Shown piece after piece: positions 1 through 5,164 of a stretch of 5,391 bases of DNA (positions within the stretch are counted from its first letter, which is position 1; each line of letters begins with the position of its first letter). The notes beneath the pieces are model-generated. The model made no database searches. It was not told the origin of the DNA and saw nothing but the letters and a program-made list of their open reading frames with translations. Both the position numbers and the translations under genes were made by a program. This DNA is from Chloroflexota bacterium (lineage in GTDB: Bacteria; Chloroflexota; Dehalococcoidia; RBG-13-53-26), in NCBI GenBank assembly GCA_030616195.1, contig JAUWXW010000139.1:1-5391 (forward strand), given 5' to 3'.

Positions 1-412
1 CATCTCTGTGCCGCTCAAAAGCATGGAACGACCTTGGTACATTTCTAAATAATGGATTTTCTAATCCTTCGGTTGTCAGCGTTATCTCTATCCACCCTAA
101 TTCAAATGAACTAACGCTTACAATTCCGCCCAAGGCGTCAGCAATTATCTGGCAACCTAGGCAAATGCCCAGAATAGGCACTCTGAGGTTCATTGCTCGC
201 AATAGGAACTGAGCTTCAATCTTCAGGTATGGAAAATATTTGGAATCCCCGGTGCTGTCCCTGCCACCGGTTACTATAATGGCATCGAACTCCTTGGGGG
301 CAGGATATTTCTCATAGCAATATGGCTTTACTACCGCAATATCAGTTTGCCCTCTTAGATAGCTGAAACTACGGGCTATATTGGGACTATTTTCCACTAG
401 AAGTATTCTCAT
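1..412 (-). CDS. Class I glutamine amidotransferase domain protein (GATase1, GMP-synthase-like), C-terminus cut by the window edge
   Basis: This is a reading frame of 137 codons with no stop before the window edge. It begins MRILLVEN, a typical GATase1 first strand. Gly-Gly of VTGGRDS is at residues 48-53, and the nucleophile elbow GICLGCQ is at 82-88 with Cys84 as the catalytic cysteine. ELGWIEI at 104-110 matches the conserved segment after the elbow, and an H-R-D near 135 resembles the acceptor-proximal HxD region. The catalytic His-Glu pair expected near the C-terminus lies outside the window. Known family chemistry is hydrolysis of glutamine (or gamma-glutamyl substrates) to release ammonia; the partner or acceptor is not visible. 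The start at 412 was chosen because MRILL is the family-like beginning, but in-frame ATGs at 421 and 418 are equally possible and no strong ribosome site distinguishes them. It overlaps the upstream small ORF by 26-35 nt, which suggests translational coupling. The family is fairly secure; the specific substrate is unknown. Confidence 0.85.
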   Translation of the reverse strand, partial: MRILLVENSPNIARSFSYLRGQTDIAVVKPYCYEKYPAPKEFDAIIVTGGRDSTGDSKYFPYLKIEAQFLLRAMNLRVPILGICLGCQIIADALGGIVSVSSFELGWIEITLTTEGLENPLFRNVPRSFHAFERHRD

Positions 413-595
413 TCTCATCATCCAATCCAGCTTCTTTTAGTAGGGATTCCACCATATTGGTAATACCTATGCTCGTTGATTGCATAAGTGCGAATTCATT
501 GAGGTTTTTCGTCACCTTCCTTAACTGGTCTTGGCAACTTGCCCACATTGGTAGAGCGCGGTTCGCATTTCTTTGCAGAATTCGTACCAATCCAT
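387..595 (-). pseudogene. Small helical protein gene, apparently interrupted by a single frameshift
   Basis: Two overlapping frames together look like one gene of about 69 codons. The first starts at ATG 595, with AAGGAG at 606-611 about 10 nt upstream. It reads MDWYEFCKEMRTALYQCGQV and a few more residues before a TAA at 521-523. The neighbouring minus frame then carries a natural-looking amphipathic sequence (QLRKVTKNLNEFALMQ, then NMVESLLKEAGLD) to a TAG at 387-389, overlapping the amidotransferase start. A one-base indel near 520-540 would join the two. The long unbroken version of the second frame would need a TTG start at 590 with no ribosome site, and its first 20 residues look random. 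Alternatives are a sequencing error, programmed frameshifting, or two tiny separate ORFs, the second from GTG near 513. I do not recognise the family. The overlap with the amidotransferase suggests a shared transcript. Confidence 0.45.
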
Positions 596-636
596 CAGCG
601 CACGTCTCCTTTCTGAAGGCTCAACTGAAGCTGTCA

Positions 637-644
637 CCCCCCCC
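637..644. repeat. Homopolymer run of eight C
   Basis: Eight consecutive C on the plus strand (G on the minus) lie upstream of the small ORF. On the minus strand a short frame from ATG at 658-660 (MSEGRW) runs into the tract and stops straight after it at TGA. With nine G instead of eight, that frame would continue in phase into the MDWYEF frame starting at 595. This makes the tract a possible slippage or miscall site, but the internal ATG with its own ribosome site needs no such extension. Confidence 0.5.
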
Positions 645-660
645 ACCTGCCTTCAGACAT

Positions 661-688
661 ATTGTACAATAAGGATCCCATTGACCAA
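661..688 (-). promoter_or_regulatory. Candidate sigma70-type promoter for the small ORF and amidotransferase
   Basis: On the minus strand a good -10 hexamer, TACAAT (661-666), lies 16 nt downstream of a weak -35, TTGGTC (683-688). Transcription would start near 654, about 60 nt before ATG 595. The -10 sits in the self-complementary attgtacaat. The -35 matches the consensus at only three positions, so this is tentative. Confidence 0.3.
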
Positions 689-786
689 AGCGTTGCACGA
701 TTTGCTGTCTTGTGCCACGGGAGCTGCTTGCTTATGCTCGGAGTGCGTCGAGACTTAACAAAATGAGTGATTGTCAACAAAACCGT

Positions 787-863
787 CAGAATGTATAAGG
801 GTCACAAAAGCCTGAATTGTTCAGTAGATAGCAAGAGTCCAGAATGTATACGGGTCACAAAAG
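787..863. repeat. Pair of 24-bp direct repeats, possible insertion-sequence end relic
   Basis: The 24-mer at 787-810 (core gaatgtataagggtcac, ending in aaaag) recurs at 840-863 with one mismatch (a at 798 against c at 851). The repeats start 53 bp apart. No transposase frame is present. Duplicated roughly 20-bp motifs containing gggtcac near an end are reminiscent of the multiple terminal repeats of IS21-type elements, so a decayed element end is one explanation. A protein-binding site pair is another. The repeat is certain; its meaning is inference. Confidence 0.6.
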
Positions 864-971
864 TCCCTAATGAACACCTCCTTGCGCAGTCTTCTTCTAT
901 CTTCCCTCTGTTTTTTCACAGTCGATTCATTGATGTGAAGCTAGCTTCCTCAGAGGGAGTACATGACTTAT

Positions 972-990
972 GAGACACTTCTTATGTCTC
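972..990 (-). terminator. Hairpin spanning the stop codon of the 237-aa hypothetical gene
   Basis: The arms gagaca (972-977) and tgtctc (985-990) are perfectly complementary with a 7-nt loop, and the TAA stop (982-984) lies in the loop. No U-tract follows on the minus strand, so it is not a canonical intrinsic terminator. It could be a weak 3'-end-stabilising structure. Confidence 0.3.
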
Positions 991-1695
991 TTCAGGCTTT
1001 TGTTTTCCCACTCTGGTATAGAACTCTTCCGGAATATCGTCAACATTCTTGTAGATGCGATACGTGCACCCTTTTGTTGCCACCTTCTCGGCCGGGATGG
1101 CCACCGTGCTAGGGTAGCCCAGCCCCTCGATGCTGAGGATCTCCAAGATCGGGGCATGGGTGCAATAGACGGGGAAGTCAGTCAGTCCCCAGGTCATAGT
1201 ATGTGGCTTCTGAATCATGGTGAGGTTGCGGGGTGGCTCATAGGCCCCTTGTTCCAACAACCTCTGGCCGCTGCCGCAGGGCTCCATCGTTATGCTTACC
1301 TTCTCCTCATCCTCCTCTACCTTCAGGGGCTGGAGATGACCTCTCAGAGCATTAACAAATCCCAATACGCGACTCCGGAATGCGGCCTCCTTGGTATTCG
1401 CCTGTGGCGTTACGGGCTTCTGCGTACTGGCCTTCTTCTTTCCTCTGGGTGCTCCGAAAACCTGTCTCATTGCCTGGTACAGCGCTTCCTCTCCATCGTT
1501 CCGGTAGATGTAGTCCATTAAGACTACAGTCCAGTTCATGTAAACGTCGTGCATAGCCAGGAACTCTTCGTACATCCGCTTGGCCAGGCTCTTGGCCTTC
1601 TTTCCGTCAGCCGTGTCTATGGCTCGAGTCAGAAGATCGATAGTAGGAGTCCTCATCTCCTCAAGTTCCTCGTCACTGAACACTCTGTTGGTCAT
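982..1695 (-). CDS. Conserved-looking hypothetical protein with EPCGSG and YCTH cysteine motifs (237 aa)
   Basis: The start is placed at the second of two adjacent ATGs (1695), where GGGAGG (1702-1707) sits 6 nt upstream; the first ATG (1698) would leave only 3 nt. The frame is open further upstream to an ATG at 1782, but that 29-residue extension is low-complexity, has no ribosome site and is unlikely to be translated. Residues 1-80 are predicted mostly helical and acidic/basic (EELEEM, AKSLAKRMYEEF, EALYQAMRQVF). Residues 81-105 form a Lys/Thr/Gln-rich linker. Residues 106-215 look like an alpha/beta domain with MEPCGSGQRLL (137-147, Cys140), FPVYCTHAPILEI (174-186, Cys178, His180) and GCTYRIYK (209-216, Cys210). 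Three spaced cysteines plus His could bind a metal or cofactor or form a reactive centre. There is no signal peptide or membrane segment, so it is presumably cytoplasmic. I cannot name the family; a distant relation to 2-aminothiazoline-carboxylate hydrolase-like proteins is conceivable but unproven. It lies downstream of the thiolase/DUF35 cassette on the same strand, separated by 508 bp. Confidence 0.8.
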   Translation of the reverse strand: MTNRVFSDEELEEMRTPTIDLLTRAIDTADGKKAKSLAKRMYEEFLAMHDVYMNWTVVLMDYIYRNDGEEALYQAMRQVFGAPRGKKKASTQKPVTPQANTKEAAFRSRVLGFVNALRGHLQPLKVEEDEEKVSITMEPCGSGQRLLEQGAYEPPRNLTMIQKPHTMTWGLTDFPVYCTHAPILEILSIEGLGYPSTVAIPAEKVATKGCTYRIYKNVDDIPEEFYTRVGKQKPEET

Positions 1696-1723
1696 CATAA
1701 ACCTCCCTATATGCAGATCCGTA

Positions 1724-1923
1724 TTAGCACGGTCGAGGTAACCTCTCTCTATGTGCCGCGCTGGCTTGCCAGCGCTTGCCATCTTTCTTGCCGTGAGCTA
1801 GAGGAGAGGCATCCATCGGCCAGTTGCCAGTATACTCCCTGCCTAGGACTTCCAACAATGCAGGGAAGGTATCAACCTCCAGCTCCAGAGGCAATCCAGC
1901 CAGATCTAACGCTAACGACTCTA
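1724..1923 (-). other. Protein-like open frame without a start, possible gene fragment
   Basis: One minus-strand frame is open from about 2002 to 1724. Between 1923 and about 1800 it has a natural-looking composition (LESLALDLAGLPLELEV, then FPALLEVLGREY). The part above 1925 is antisense to the cyclase remnant and looks random, so any real coding would begin near 1923. No ATG, GTG or TTG with a ribosome site precedes this section, and the tail degenerates into Arg/His-rich sequence. I do not recognise it. It may be a decayed gene piece or chance. Confidence 0.2.
1758..1775. repeat. 18-bp GC-rich palindrome upstream of the Cys-motif hypothetical gene
   Basis: gcgctggc (1758-1765) and gccagcgc (1768-1775) are perfect inverted arms separated by tt. 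It lies about 65 nt upstream of the ATG at 1695, in the presumed leader. This could be an operator or a leader hairpin; the sequence does not decide. Confidence 0.5.
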
Positions 1924-1924
1924 A

Positions 1925-2077
1925 CTTAACAAGTGGTGCAATGTTTTGGGGCTGGTCATCGTGGAAGGACTCGACCTCGCTGGCGTTCCTGCCGGAGACC
2001 ACGAGCTCCTGTTCTTGCCCGTGAAGCTCAAGGACAGCGACGGCGCCCTGGCAAGGCTTCTCCTCCGGGAACTGTGA
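1925..2077 (+). pseudogene. 5'-truncated putative cyclase (PF04199-like) C-terminal remnant
   Basis: The plus-strand frame from 1925 to the TGA at 2075-2077 encodes 50 residues. They include LGLVIVEGLDLAGVPAG (8-24) and HELLFLPVKLKDSDGALARL (26-45). This is the characteristic end of putative-cyclase/kynurenine-formamidase-like metal hydrolases: an E-x-L-D-L segment, a G-x-[YH]-E-L turn, a LP-x-K-L strand and a final DGA-x-AR-x-[LV]-L. Family members are about 200-300 aa, so roughly four fifths is missing, including the N-terminal His/Asp metal-binding motifs. A TAA at 1922-1924 precedes the first residue, and neither other plus frame continues the homology upstream, so the gene is cut near 1925. 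There is no start or ribosome site. It is the only recognisable plus-strand coding relic in the window, oriented against its neighbours, and is presumably non-functional. The family call rests on motif recognition. Confidence 0.65.
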
Positions 2078-2143
2078 GGGTTAGACCTGTTGAGACGACG
2101 CCTGCTGGCTTTACCGAAGGGCCAACAGTACAGGCCGACATAC

Positions 2144-2161
2144 ACAACCGGCCCCGGTTGT
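2144..2161. repeat. 18-bp palindrome between the cyclase remnant and the downstream DUF35 gene
   Basis: acaaccgg (2144-2151) and ccggttgt (2154-2161) are perfect inverted arms around cc. It lies 40 bp beyond the stop of the DUF35 gene (minus direction) and 66 bp beyond the cyclase remnant (plus direction), so it might act as a 3' structure for either. No T-run follows closely on either strand. Confidence 0.45.
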
Positions 2162-2184
2162 TGTCCAGGTCTTTCGCTAGGCGC

Positions 2185-2206
2185 TAGTCGGTTGCGGAAC
2201 CGACTA
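2185..2206 (-). terminator. Stable hairpin overlapping the stop codon of the complete DUF35 gene
   Basis: tagtcggtt (2185-2193) pairs perfectly with aaccgacta (2198-2206) around the 4-nt loop gcgg. On the minus strand the TAG stop (2206-2204) opens the stem. This 9-bp stem is the strongest of the stop-codon hairpins. It has no downstream U-tract, so termination, if any, would be non-canonical; it could also be bidirectional. Confidence 0.4.
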
Positions 2207-2680
2207 TACCTGCGTAAAGCACTCGATGTCGTGGATGGTGCCTCGGCGCTGCTCTTTGAATACCGCCTTGACCCTGGCGCCCACGGTTATCTTCGTCTCA
2301 TCGCTCTCGTCAAGCCAGTGCATCAGGCAGGTATCCGCCCCGTCTATCTTGACGTATATGTCGGTGCGGGGCACCTTTATCGGCTCACCAGTATTGGGAT
2401 CTATGTAGGGGAGCCTCACCACGGTAAAGGCATAGATATGCCCCTCCACTCCCAGGTCCACCCACTCGTCCATCGTCTTGAAGCAGCGACCACAGATCTC
2501 CCTCGGCGGCACGTAGACTCTGCCGCAGTGGGAGCACTTGATACCCAGAATCGTCTTCTTGTCCCTAAGCCCCATCAAGAACCTGCTCATGTAGTGGCCG
2601 CAATGCCAGTAATAAACGTGTTCAGCTTTACCGGAGGTTATCTCCAGGAGCTCCTGTGGGCTGTCAGCTTGAGCACTCAT
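2204..2680 (-). CDS. DUF35 Zn-ribbon/OB-fold protein, complete (thiolase partner subunit)
   Basis: This 158-aa protein has the usual DUF35 length and layout. An N-terminal helix (about 20-40, ending FLMGLRDKK) is followed by a rubredoxin-like zinc ribbon with Cys49-x2-Cys52 and Cys63-x2-Cys66, separated by the typical VPPREI stretch. An OB-fold follows, from GHIYAFTVV (80-88) through KIDGADTCLMHW to the closing VKAVFKEQRRG region. Members of this family form complexes with thiolase-fold enzymes, for example the archaeal thiolase/HMG-CoA synthase complex, BbsA with BbsB, and the ChsH2 DUF35 domain with Ltp2. There they stabilise the partner and help form the CoA channel. The start is secure: AGGAGG (2688-2693) lies 7 nt upstream. 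It follows thiolase-like B across an AT-rich repeat, and its C-terminal half is clearly paralogous to the DUF35 protein at the right edge (IDGADT, KAVFKE and DI-x2-F are shared). Its natural partner is probably thiolase-like B, A, or the heteromer. Confidence 0.92.
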   Translation of the reverse strand: MSAQADSPQELLEITSGKAEHVYYWHCGHYMSRFLMGLRDKKTILGIKCSHCGRVYVPPREICGRCFKTMDEWVDLGVEGHIYAFTVVRLPYIDPNTGEPIKVPRTDIYVKIDGADTCLMHWLDESDETKITVGARVKAVFKEQRRGTIHDIECFTQV

Positions 2681-2702
2681 TATTTAACCTCCTACAAGGG
2701 AT

Positions 2703-2853
2703 GAAATTCTAAATCCTAAGCTCTAAACCAAAGAATCCAAAATTCAAACTGCAAAGTTCAAAATTATCTTTGAATACTCCTTTTTGCGTTTTGAATTTTC
2801 ATCTTCGGTCATTTGAATTTGTTTAGAATTTGGGTATTAGTGCTTAGAGTTTC
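2703..2853. repeat. AT-rich intergenic inverted-repeat element
   Basis: The spacer between the second thiolase and the complete DUF35 gene is strongly AT-rich compared with its flanks and built from nested inverted repeats. The best arms are 2739-2755 (aaaattcaaactgcaaa) and 2783-2799 (tttgcgttttgaatttt), 15 of 17 positions complementary. Inner arms ttcaaa and tttgaa lie at 2757-2762 and 2769-2774. Outer arms (gaaattctaaa... and ...tttagagtttc) are imperfect. Motifs such as aaattctaaatcc resemble dispersed AT-rich intergenic repeats seen in many environmental bacteria, so this may be a MITE-like or REP-like copy. It contains no ORF. A TAGAAT (minus, 2706-2711) could serve as a -10 for the DUF35 gene, but no good -35 accompanies it. 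Confidence 0.6.
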
Positions 2854-2854
2854 C

Positions 2855-2874
2855 CACCAAGCTATGGCTTGGTG
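2855..2874 (-). terminator. Hairpin spanning the stop codon of thiolase-like B
   Basis: caccaagc (2855-2862) and gcttggtg (2867-2874) form a perfect 8-bp stem with a 4-nt loop. The TAG stop (2864-2862) sits in the loop and stem base. No U-tract follows on the minus strand; the AT-rich repeat begins just beyond. It could attenuate transcription between thiolase-like B and the downstream DUF35 gene. Confidence 0.4.
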
Positions 2875-4016
2875 TCCCTCAGTATCGTGGCTTCGAACCA
2901 GTAGCAGGAGCCAAAGGCCGTGGCCATGGCCGTCTGTACGTTGGGCACCTGCCTGTCGCCAGCCTTGCCCATGACCTGGAGGGCCGCCTCTCCTATCCTG
3001 ATCAGCGCCGTAGCCCCGATAGGGTTAGTCGACAGCACACCCCCGGAAGGATTCACCGGCAGCTCTCCATCCATATCGAAAACGCCTTTTCTGATCAGAC
3101 TGGGGGACTCACCTCGACCACAGACCCACATGTGCTCCATCCATATCACGCCGCAGGTGGAAAAGGGCACATAAAGCTCCATCACATCTATCTCTTTGAG
3201 CGGGTTGGTGATGCCCGCCCTCTTGTAGACCCTGGTCGCCGTCGCTTCCAACGTGGGCATGGCCTGCCAGTCGAAGTCACCGAAGTACACGTAATCGTGA
3301 GACACGGCGGTGGCATGCACCCACGCCGGCTTGGGGGCGATCTTCGGGGACCTGTCCTCAGAAGCATAGATGACGGCGCAGGCGCCGTCCGACCTGGGAC
3401 AGCTATCCAGAAGCTTTATGGGCCAGCAGAGCATGGGGGATTTCATCACATCCTCTATGGTGATGAACTTCCGCAGATGGGCATAAGGGTTGTTCAGGGC
3501 GTTGTTGTGGTCCCTGACGGCAACCCTGGCCGCGTCCTCCTGGGTAGTCCCGTATTCTTCCATATACTGAGCATACTCGGCAGCGTTGGGGCCGATAGCC
3601 CCGCCGAAGAAGTCCCTCTCCAAAATGGGATCAGCGCAGGTGCTGATGGCTGCCTGGGTGTCCGACTCGGAGTTCTTCTCCCAGCCGATAGCCATCACGA
3701 CATCAAAAAGACCAGAGGCAACATGGTAGTAGGCAGCCGATCCCAAGGTGCCGCCGGTGCTGCCTCCGGTGGTCACTTTCATGATCGGCTTCATAAAAGC
3801 GCCCGAGCCGTCTACGCTCCACCCGTCCACATAGTTGATGGCCTCGAAGTGGTCCATGTTGCCGATGATGATGGCATCAACATCCTTTATGGTAAGCGCG
3901 GCATCCGCCAGGGCAGCTTTCACCGCCTCATTTATCAACTCCTGACCGTTGACGTCTTTCCTCTTGGAGGTATGATGAGTCTGACCTACCCCTACAATAC
4001 CTACTTTCCTGCTCAT
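2862..4016 (-). CDS. Thiolase-fold protein B (SCP2/lipid-transfer type), lacking the nucleophilic Cys
   Basis: This 384-aa protein has the length and order of SCP2-type thiolases. VGIVGVGQT (5-13) is the first strand. The usual CASGG nucleophile segment is replaced by GSTGG (85-89), so Gly85 or Ser86 stands where the acyl-accepting Cys should be. VASGLFDVVMAIGWEK (99-114) follows. The C-terminal half has DVMELYVPFS (277-286), where family members usually read D-x2-E-[LI]-[HYN]; Tyr282 occupies the variable His/Asn/Tyr site. NPSGG is at 322-326, then STNPIG (329-334), in which Asn331 replaces the His of the canonical GHP. CYWFE (371-375) ends the fold. Without Cys and His, classical thiolysis or Claisen condensation is unlikely. 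The Cys-less relative Ltp2 is a steroid-CoA retro-aldolase acting with a DUF35 partner, and tyrosines have been implicated there, so an aldolase-like role is plausible but inferred. The start is secure: AGGAGG (4024-4029) lies 7 nt upstream inside the end of gene A, 2 bp beyond its stop, indicating coupled translation. Confidence 0.9.
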   Translation of the reverse strand: MSRKVGIVGVGQTHHTSKRKDVNGQELINEAVKAALADAALTIKDVDAIIIGNMDHFEAINYVDGWSVDGSGAFMKPIMKVTTGGSTGGTLGSAAYYHVASGLFDVVMAIGWEKNSESDTQAAISTCADPILERDFFGGAIGPNAAEYAQYMEEYGTTQEDAARVAVRDHNNALNNPYAHLRKFITIEDVMKSPMLCWPIKLLDSCPRSDGACAVIYASEDRSPKIAPKPAWVHATAVSHDYVYFGDFDWQAMPTLEATATRVYKRAGITNPLKEIDVMELYVPFSTCGVIWMEHMWVCGRGESPSLIRKGVFDMDGELPVNPSGGVLSTNPIGATALIRIGEAALQVMGKAGDRQVPNVQTAMATAFGSCYWFEATILRDTKP

Positions 4017-4018
4017 CT

Positions 4019-5164
4019 CTATGCCTCCTCATTACTCAGGACCCAAACGCAGTGGGTCTGGCCACATATGCCGTTGACGCCGTGTGCCAAGGCGGTCTTT
4101 GCCCCAGGAACCTGCCGCTCGCCGGCCTCACCCCTTAATTGCAGTACCGCCTCAGCAATCCTGACCATGCCAGCAACCTGAACGGCATGGGCTGACAGAA
4201 CACCACCGGAAGGATTGACGGGTAACTCTCCGCCTATCTCCGTCCGGCCGCTGTCGATCAGCTTCCCGCCCTCTCCCTGGCCACAGAACCCCAGGCCCTC
4301 ATACCACATGAGCTCCATGTAGGAGAAAGGTTCGGAAATTTCGGCCACGTCGATCTGGCTGAAAGGATCAGAGATGCTTGCCATCTGGTAAGCCTTCTTG
4401 GCTGCGCTTTCCAGCGCCTTTGAATATGCCAGGTCTCTCTCACCCAGACGATAGGCGTCTGTGCAATGAGCCACCCCTTTAACCCAGGCCGGCTTCTTGA
4501 CCAGCCTTTTCGCCTCTTCCTCTGTGGCAATAATGATGGCGCAAGCCCCGTCGGAGATGGGCGAGGTATCCAGGCGCTTGATGGGTTCGGCTAGCATGGG
4601 GGAGCTCATAACATCTTGAACCGTGATGTCCAGAGGCACATGGGCATAGGGGTTATTCCTGGCATTGCGGTGATTCTTGACCGAAACCCTGGCACACTGC
4701 TCCTCAGTAATCCCGAATCTATTCATATAAGCCCTGGCTTGTAATGCCGAAGAAGAGATAGCATCAAGGCCCAGAAGGCGGTCATAGACGGGGTCAAAGG
4801 CCTGGTTGAAGAGCTTTCGAGGGGAGCCCTCTGAAACTTTGCAGTGCGTTGTCACCAGAGTAGTGCGGTAGACTCCCGAGAGGGTCCTCATAAGCCCATA
4901 GAAGGCACTCAAGGTGCCGTCGCCCTCTACATTCGTGGCGTCTCTGCCATAGGAGCCCGCTGCCTCAGCTACCGCCATGCAAGCGATGGTGCGCCCGTCC
5001 CAGAAATCATTGGTAGTGGTTACCACATTCCCAATGTCGTCCAGCCCCATTCCGGCGTCATCCAGGGCTTTTCTTGCAGCTTCGTAGACCAACTCGGCAA
5101 AATTCTTGGTCTTTCCCCGCTCGAAGGTGGTCTGTCCAACTCCAACTATAGCCGCCTTATCCAT
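4019..5164 (-). CDS. Thiolase-fold protein A (SCP2/lipid-transfer type), lacking the nucleophilic Cys
   Basis: This full-length (381-aa) thiolase superfamily protein is paralogous to its downstream neighbour. Shared blocks include NNPYAH, SPML-x2-PIK-x-LD, SDGACA, GELPVNPSGGVLS and RQVP. The first strand AAIVGVGQT is at 4-12. The CASGG segment is replaced by EGDGTLSA (80-87), with no Cys at the nucleophile position. AEISEPFS (274-281) replaces the E-x-HD-x-F type motif. NPSGG is at 317-321, and SAHAVQ (324-329) keeps a His (326) at the GHP site but not the Gly or Pro. Late cysteines Cys367 and Cys372 (NGICGQTHC) lie near where thiolases carry the second active Cys, so partial chemistry cannot be excluded. 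Its ATG overlaps the stop of the upstream DUF35 gene by 8 nt; a modest GAGGGGG (5171-5177) lies 6 nt upstream. It probably forms a heteromer with protein B and the DUF35 proteins, acting on a CoA ester in the cytoplasm. The substrate is unknown. Confidence 0.9.
   Translation of the reverse strand: MDKAAIVGVGQTTFERGKTKNFAELVYEAARKALDDAGMGLDDIGNVVTTTNDFWDGRTIACMAVAEAAGSYGRDATNVEGDGTLSAFYGLMRTLSGVYRTTLVTTHCKVSEGSPRKLFNQAFDPVYDRLLGLDAISSSALQARAYMNRFGITEEQCARVSVKNHRNARNNPYAHVPLDITVQDVMSSPMLAEPIKRLDTSPISDGACAIIIATEEEAKRLVKKPAWVKGVAHCTDAYRLGERDLAYSKALESAAKKAYQMASISDPFSQIDVAEISEPFSYMELMWYEGLGFCGQGEGGKLIDSGRTEIGGELPVNPSGGVLSAHAVQVAGMVRIAEAVLQLRGEAGERQVPGAKTALAHGVNGICGQTHCVWVLSNEEA

Larger units (their letters stand above)
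596..981. other. Gene-free stretch between the Cys-motif hypothetical gene and the small ORF
   Basis: No frame in this 386-bp stretch has both a convincing start with ribosome site and a protein-like sequence. It contains the stop-overlapping hairpin at 972-990, the 24-bp direct repeats at 787-863, the candidate promoter at 661-688 and the eight-C run at 637-644. Short frames on both strands (for example 767-973 plus, 821-919 minus) look random. Nothing else is seen. Confidence 0.6.

Noticed and set aside
772..777. TTGACA on the minus strand as a -35 box
   Set aside because: No acceptable -10 hexamer lies 15-19 nt downstream.
787..863. CRISPR array
   Set aside because: There are only two repeat copies, the spacer-sized interval is not repeated, and there are no cas genes.
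821..919. Small minus-strand frame of 32 codons from GTG (MKKQREDRRRLRK...)
   Set aside because: It lacks a ribosome site and reads through one of the direct repeats, so chance is the simpler explanation.
970..1521. Plus-strand open frame of 183 codons
   Set aside because: It is antisense to the intact 237-aa hypothetical gene. Its Leu/Ser/Cys-rich composition is typical of a shadow frame, and it has no ribosome site.
1693..1782. N-terminal extension of the 237-aa hypothetical gene to ATG 1782
   Set aside because: There is no Shine-Dalgarno site at 1782, the extension crosses a palindrome, and a strong GGGAGG sits exactly before ATG 1695.
1921..2145. Minus-strand frame of 74 codons
   Set aside because: It is Ser/Arg-rich and antisense to the cyclase remnant, with no start context.
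3132..4181. Long plus-strand open frame of 349 codons
   Set aside because: It is antisense to the two thiolase genes, which have clear family motifs and ribosome sites. The plus-strand product is Gly/His/Val-rich with no recognisable motif.
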